Source: Kalaharituber pfeilii (lineage: Eukaryota > Ascomycota > Pezizomycetes > Pezizales > Pezizaceae). Taken from it: a DNA stretch of 10,890 bases. A model generated the notes under the pieces. It ran no database searches. It was not told the DNA's origin and saw only the letters and a program-made list of their open reading frames with translations. Positions 7,433 through 10,890 of this stretch are shown piece by piece. The stretch is taken from contig WHUZ01000338.1 in the NCBI GenBank assembly GCA_015179045.1, positions 1-10,890 of the forward strand, read 5' to 3'. Position 1 is the first letter of the stretch. Every line of letters begins with the position of its first letter. Both the position numbers and the translations under genes were made by a program.

Positions 7433-7701
7433 CCGGCAGCTCCTGTTGTACTATTCGTTGTACGATAACCTTTTCTTATTTTCTTATATCATTGATCTTT
7501 GCATAGGGATCGGAGTTATGATGGTATTTTTAGATAGAGGCTTGCATTAGAGGTTTCAAGTTCTCGTATTTGTTGTTCTAGAATTTATTGTAAGGGTTGG
7601 TCAAAAAGAAAGGCTGTCACTTGGCTTTTTTCAGGGTCTGGCTTGATCCCTAGAATCCGTTTAAGCTGAATTTGTTAACAGCTTTGAAGAACTACATTTT
7701 G

Positions 7702-7710
7702 TATAAATAG
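7702..7710 (+). promoter_or_regulatory. TATA box of the LTR promoter
   Basis: TATAAATAG matches the eukaryotic TATA consensus. It lies about 180 bp before the LTR end and 220 bp before the gag ATG, so transcription would start around 7730-7740 and define the R region. It is the only strong TATA match in this GC-richer part. Confidence 0.65.
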
Positions 7711-7880
7711 AAGCCTGACCCACCGGAGTTAGAAGGGCAAGGACCCGGAACTCAACCCTAACAAATATAAAGCTTTCTTACTACCTTAACTACTTTATTT
7801 TCCGTGACTTATATTTAATTATATTTCACGTTGCACTTAGTTATTTAGTAAACGGCTTACCCCCAACGTACCCCGTAACA

Positions 7881-7928
7881 CTATATTTGTTGGGTCTCGT
7901 TTTGCCACAACCTCACAAATAACCAACA
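7881..7928 (+). other. Leader between LTR and gag, primer site unclear
   Basis: Forty-eight bases separate the LTR end from the gag ATG. A primer-binding site normally starts with TGG just after the LTR. TGGGTCTCG near 7892 is the only candidate, but its complement does not look like the 3' end of a common tRNA, so the priming mode (tRNA, tRNA fragment or self-priming) is open. The sequence before the ATG (AACCAACA) is a good start context. Confidence 0.45.
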
Positions 7929-8419
7929 ATGGCGTCCTACAACTTCCTTGTGATTCCCAAGCTATTGACTGCTGGGAACGAACTAGTCTATTGGAGATCT
8001 AAAGATGAAGTGGATTCGGATTCCAGTGCAGAAGCAGCACAATCGGCCCTCACCACCACTCCAAGACCAGGACTCCGGCCTCGAACAAAGTCTCAGTCCC
8101 AGCAATTGCACATTGAGGACACTCAAGAACTAAATTGGATTCAGATCCACCAAAGCCGCGTGGATCAATTGATCCTACAGAGACAAGAGAAGCTTACCCT
8201 TCTGATTCCTATCTTAGAGGCAGTGAATCCGGACATGTCAGCTCACTAATAGTACAATTCTCCTCATGGGCATGGAATTTAGTTTCACAGCTTAAAGAAG
8301 ATATAGCAGATGAGCTCGAAAAAACCCGAAGCGAGATAAGCCGCCCACTACCGACAGAACTACCGGTAGCAATGGACGTTGACCAAAAAGAAGAATTAGA
8401 AGCCGAATTCCTAAAATAG

Positions 8420-8937
8420 GAATTCATCAATCTCCAACAGCAGCTCAAGCACGATGCTAACAAGTACAAGCAATGTTATGAAGCACAAATCCAAGCCGAA
8501 GCCCAAGCTTGGGAAACCAAGCTTCGGGAACAGCTAGGGAAGGAAAAAGCCGATCACGAAGCAACAGTCTTAGCCGCCGCCGAGAAGTACCGACTCGAAA
8601 TGGAGACTGCCAAACTCAAGTGGGAGGCAGATACCACGGAAAAGATACGGAACCTAGAGCAGCAGTACACCAAGGATGCCAATGCTACTATTATCAAGGC
8701 CTTAGACGAGAAAAGAGCCATGGTTGCCGCCTTGGAGTCTCAACTACAGGACACCAGAATCCTCCTCGACAAGCAGAAGGCCGAGCAGAAGGATCTAGAA
8801 GGAAAAATCCTATCCCAAGAAGACGCTATTAGAGCTGGTCAAGGACAGGTAACAATATTAGAAGCAGAAATCACCTCTCTCAAGAACCAGAATAAAGAGC
8901 TGCAAGACAAAATAACAGCTCTTGAAGTCAAACTTCC
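8420..8937 (+). other. Long coiled-coil region of Gag
   Basis: In frame 2, about 170 residues are dominated by E, K, Q, A and L with leucines in heptad-like spacing (for example NLEQQYTKDANATIIKAL, ITSLKNQNKELQDKITALE) and almost no Pro or Gly until PPSRLPTRSPSPS near 8938. It would mediate Gag multimerisation. TAG 8417 lies immediately before it, replacing a probable Gln. An N-terminal coiled coil this long is unusual for Ty3-type Gag. Confidence 0.75.
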
Positions 8938-9078
8938 GCCCTCCCGACTGCCAACTAGATCACCATCTCCGTCACGAACAGTGACCACCGTCCTCTCCAT
9001 CCGACCAGCACCATCTCCTCCTCCAAGAAAGAAAGCCAGGCACGAAACCAGACGATGGGATTCACCTGAACCCGAACC

Positions 9079-9614
9079 CACTGGCCAGTACATCCCATTC
9101 GCCCGCCTCCCGACTCTAAGAACTTGGGATGGCAACCTGGACGGACTACAAGTATGGAAGTCCGAAGTAATGGACTTAGTATACCTCGAGAGCACCGCCG
9201 AACCTTTGCTGAAGAAGATACCAAAATTCTGTATGCATCCGATCTCTAACCAAGGAGGCAGCAGAATGGCATAGCCAAAACAAACATATGTACATGGGTC
9301 CGGGGGCTCGGAGAGATACCACATTGGAAAAATGGATGGACGATTTGGCAGAGGGAATGGGAATCCACATGCAAGAGCAGCAAATGCGAGATAAACTCGA
9401 TACCTACACGCAGAAGGGCAAAATCATGGACTATATCAACGCCATGAAGAAAATGAACCACCTAGCCAATTACGACGAAAAAACGTTCAAGGACAAGGTG
9501 GTCAAAGGGTTGAAAAGAAACATTGCCCAATTCTTCCTCATGCAGCCAGGAGTACCCAATGAATCGCTTGATGACTGGTGCAAACGCATAATAGCGGTTG
9601 GCATGCGGGACGAG
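9079..9614 (+). other. Capsid-like Ty3 Gag region
   Basis: The text from YIPFARLPTLRTWDGN through WKSEVMDLVYLE, the acidic EEDTKILYASDL, LTKEAAEWHSQ and ARRDTTLEKWMDDLAEG to KGLKRNIAQFF and ESLDDWCKRI follows the retrotransposon Gag capsid pattern (a G.. .F..W...., L.G.A..W, then W..., L...L, I, F.. G.). It is split over three frames by the two lost bases at about 9205 and 9246. Family placement is by pattern, not by search. Confidence 0.7.
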
Positions 9615-9788
9615 TGAACAACGCAAGTTGTGGGTCACAGTGGTGGTAACAAACCTAGTGGCCATTCAAAGGGGAAACAATCTTCAGAGAAGAAGAAGGA
9701 CAGTGTGGAAACTATGACCTCTAAGCCCAGCCCATACCTCTCCGGCTCCTCCAAGGAACTCAGCGCCAAATAGAAGGCCGATAGGAAA

Positions 9789-9830
9789 TGCTCTCGCTGT
9801 GGAAGAAAAGGCCACACTTTCAGCAAATGC
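9789..9830 (+). other. CCHC zinc knuckle of Gag
   Basis: In frame 0, CSRCGRKGHTFSKC matches C-x2-C-x4-H-x4-C exactly, with Gly after the second Cys and before His as in nucleocapsid knuckles. It would bind the element's RNA. TAG 9771 lies just upstream (Gln in the ancestor, CAG to TAG). Confidence 0.95.
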
Positions 9831-10019
9831 GTGGCTACGGAAATCGTGAAGGAGTGGAAGACGACCCAGCCAACTAATCAGTTGGGTAATAAGAGGAAGA
9901 GAGATGACGACAAGAAGGAGGACAAAAAGGAGGTAAGGAAAATTAAACAAGAAAAACAAAGGAGACTCGGCTGGGATACAGGCTCGCAGCCTAGCGTCAC
10001 GCATCACCACTCTCGATGA

Positions 10020-10503
10020 ATCCGAGTCGGAAAACTAGAAAGGCAGATCTTAGCCAACGAAGTGTCTGCCCCTCCTCCTCCTCCAGTTGGCCTCACTCCT
10101 CCTCCAATCCTCGAAGGACCTCCAGCAAAGAAATCAATCATTCACAAAGCCGAGCTAAAATGGAAGGAAAACGGTATCTCAAAATCAGTAATGATTAGAG
10201 TATGTATCGACCCAGGAGCAGAAACGTCAATGCTCTCCAACAAAGTACCAATCCCACGCATCAAAAGAAAATTCCCCATCAAGTTCAGAGGAGCCGGAGG
10301 TGTGCCCTTACCAAACACTGGGACAGAGTATACCCCAAAGCTCCAAATGACCCTTATCGACGATACCGGTAAAGTTCATAAAGAACTCATCAACTTCGAC
10401 ATGGGTGATGGAGGAAAGGACTATGATGCACTCTTATCAATGACGTGGATGGCTAGTCACCAGCCATACATTGATTGGGACTTGGACTATGTTGAACTAA
10501 AAT
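10020..10503 (+). pseudogene. pro: Aspartic protease of element 2, with altered active site
   Basis: Frame 0 is open from 10020 to TAG 10533, although coding text switches frame near 10500. It begins with a Pro-rich linker (SAPPPPPVGLTPPP), then VCIDPGAETSML, where the active-site Asp is at 10209. The family norm is D-S/T-G-A, but here it reads D-P-G-A. Later DALLSMTWM with PYIDWDLDYVEL matches the ILGMDWL...IDW segment of gypsy proteases, with Ser in place of Gly. The join to gag near 9960-10040 is unclear: frame 1 reads SRITTLDESESEN there before TAG 10036, so two compensating frame changes are likely. The protease would cut the Gag-Pol precursor. Confidence 0.8.
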
Positions 10504-10890
10504 CACGCCAAATGCTCGGAACACATCAAGGCTAGGCGCTTTGAACTTTGTGAAGCGGAGGAACTTTACACGACTGAAGAATGGCAAGCAGGGCAAGTGT
10601 TTTTTGGTGGATATATGCGTATCGTGGGACGAAAAACACCCCAAGTGCGCATCTACCAAACGGAAGCTGGCAAGCAGGTGACCTTTGACCTAGCAGCATG
10701 GAAGAAGAAATTCCCGAAGGTTTTCAACCCCGAGACCACAGCAAAACTACCCCCGCACCGATCATACGACTATCGCATACCTCTACAAGAAGGACAACAA
10801 CCTCCATGGGGACCTATTTACCGATTAAGTGAGAAGGAATTGGAAATCCTTAAAGAATATATCGAACAGATGTTAAAAGAAGGAAAGAAA
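10504..10890 (+). CDS. pol: Start of pol (RT N-terminal region) of element 2, partial
   Basis: Frame 1 is open for 129 codons to the window edge, with no start codon of its own because it continues from the protease. Removing one A from the AAAA at 10499-10502 joins VEL to NHAKCSEHIKARRFE, so a single-base insertion separates them. The connecting part ends in AAWKKKFPKVFNPETT, then LPPHRSYDYRIPLQEG and GPIYRLSEKELEILKEYIEQ, the classic N-terminal RT motif in which the primer-template domain starts. The catalytic YxDD is beyond the edge. No stop occurs in this stretch. Confidence 0.88.

Larger units (their letters stand above)
7243..7880 (+). repeat. 5' LTR of element 2 (about 638 bp)
   Basis: It begins TGTTACAGG and ends CCCCGTAACA. 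The ends form the short TG...CA inverted repeat of LTRs (TGTTAC/GTAACA perfect, about 8 of 9 positions including the next bases). It contains a canonical TATA box (7702-7710) about 180 bp before its end, giving a U3-R-U5 layout. It is followed after 48 bp by the gag ATG. The left end follows directly on element 1's chromodomain without an adjacent polypurine tract; only a short purine run, AGGAAAG, lies 7 bp away. The second copy needed to prove an LTR is outside the window, so the borders are inferred from the termini alone. Confidence 0.7.
7929..10019 (+). pseudogene. gag: gag of element 2, broken by stops and frame changes
   Basis: The ATG at 7929 has a strong context (ACAATGGCG). Frame 0 runs to about 8120 (acidic, Ser/Gln-rich), then frame 2 to about 9205, frame 1 to about 9246, and frame 0 to TGA 10017. 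The steps 0-2-1-0 each equal one lost base. The last two are well placed: in CCTTTG at 9203-9208 (restoring the acidic EEDTKILYASDL) and in GATCTCTAACC at 9241-9251 (restoring LTKEAAEWHSQ). Domains in order are a disordered N-part, a long coiled coil (8420-8937), a Pro/Ser/Arg linker, the capsid-like Gag region (about 9079-9614), a zinc knuckle (9789-9830) and a Lys/Arg/Asp tail. Stops are TAG 8417, TGA 9615 and TAG 9771. The first and last fit CAG to TAG. Gag would form the virus-like particle and bind the RNA. Confidence 0.85.
7243..10890 (+). mobile_element. Ty3/gypsy retrotransposon, 5' part (element 2), runs off the right edge
   Basis: The order is 5' LTR, short leader, gag with coiled coil, capsid-like region and zinc knuckle, aspartic protease, and the start of RT. 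The RT-proximal text (LPPHRSYDYRIPL, then GPIYRLSEKELEIL) is the Ty3/gypsy form. GC content is clearly higher than in the left 7 kb and few RIP-like stops are present. It is nevertheless inactive: three in-frame stops (8417, 9615, 9771) and about six single-base frame changes interrupt the coding region. Three of these changes are well placed, near 9205, 9246 and 10500. The 3' LTR and most of pol lie outside the window. Confidence 0.88.

Noticed and set aside
7243..7880. Possible tRNA or small RNA gene in the LTR
   Set aside because: No cloverleaf, no A and B box pair and no CCA-type end could be found. The hairpin at 7386-7432 alone is not enough.
8839..9324. A 161-codon open frame on the minus strand
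   Set aside because: It is antisense to the Gag coiled coil, linker and capsid region, whose plus-strand reading has clear family motifs. Its composition simply mirrors the GC-richer gag. The shorter minus-strand frames at 8209-8469, 9176-9461, 9462-9665, 9684-10010 and 10453-10659 are rejected on the same ground.

Overview
The window looks like a repeat-rich, AT-rich, gene-poor stretch of a filamentous fungal genome. The evidence is a 55-nt spliceosomal intron (GTGAGT...TAG with a CTCAC branch-like box), a CT-rich leader before an ATG, Ty3/gypsy retroelements including one with a chromodomain, and many in-frame stops explained by C-to-T change in CpA on either strand (CAG to TAG, CAA to TAA, TGG to TAG). 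That pattern is the signature of repeat-induced point mutation (RIP), known from ascomycetes. I cannot name the species.

Layout. 1-366: a weak decayed coding stretch. 421-740: degenerate direct repeats of about 65-85 bp. 1140-1630: a decayed coding stretch of unknown family. 1631-2220: pyrimidine-rich and low-complexity DNA. 2224-2354: a 65-bp tandem duplication. 2591-4118: a decayed gene of unknown function with one recognisable intron, mutated by RIP-like stops and about three frame changes. 4586-4788: a minisatellite with a strict 29-bp period. 4958-7242: a 5'-truncated, heavily mutated Ty3/gypsy chromovirus pol (end of RT, RNase H, integrase, GPY/F, start of chromodomain). 7243-10890: a second, much less mutated Ty3/gypsy element with its 5' LTR, leader, gag, zinc knuckle, protease and the beginning of RT, running off the right edge.

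Relation of parts. The LTR of the second element starts (TGTTAC) immediately after a codon of the first element's chromodomain, and the rest of that domain is missing. The simplest reading is a nested insertion: the younger element landed in an already decayed chromovirus. The remaining chromodomain codons and a copy of the 5-bp target (TATGC) would then lie beyond the right edge. Nothing in the window looks like an intact host gene. No tRNA, rRNA or CRISPR array was seen.

Limits. All family calls come from reading motifs by eye. Indel positions are approximate, and the unknown genes need database searches. I see no convincing sign of a novel functional system. The most novel item is the decayed intron-containing gene at 2591-4118.
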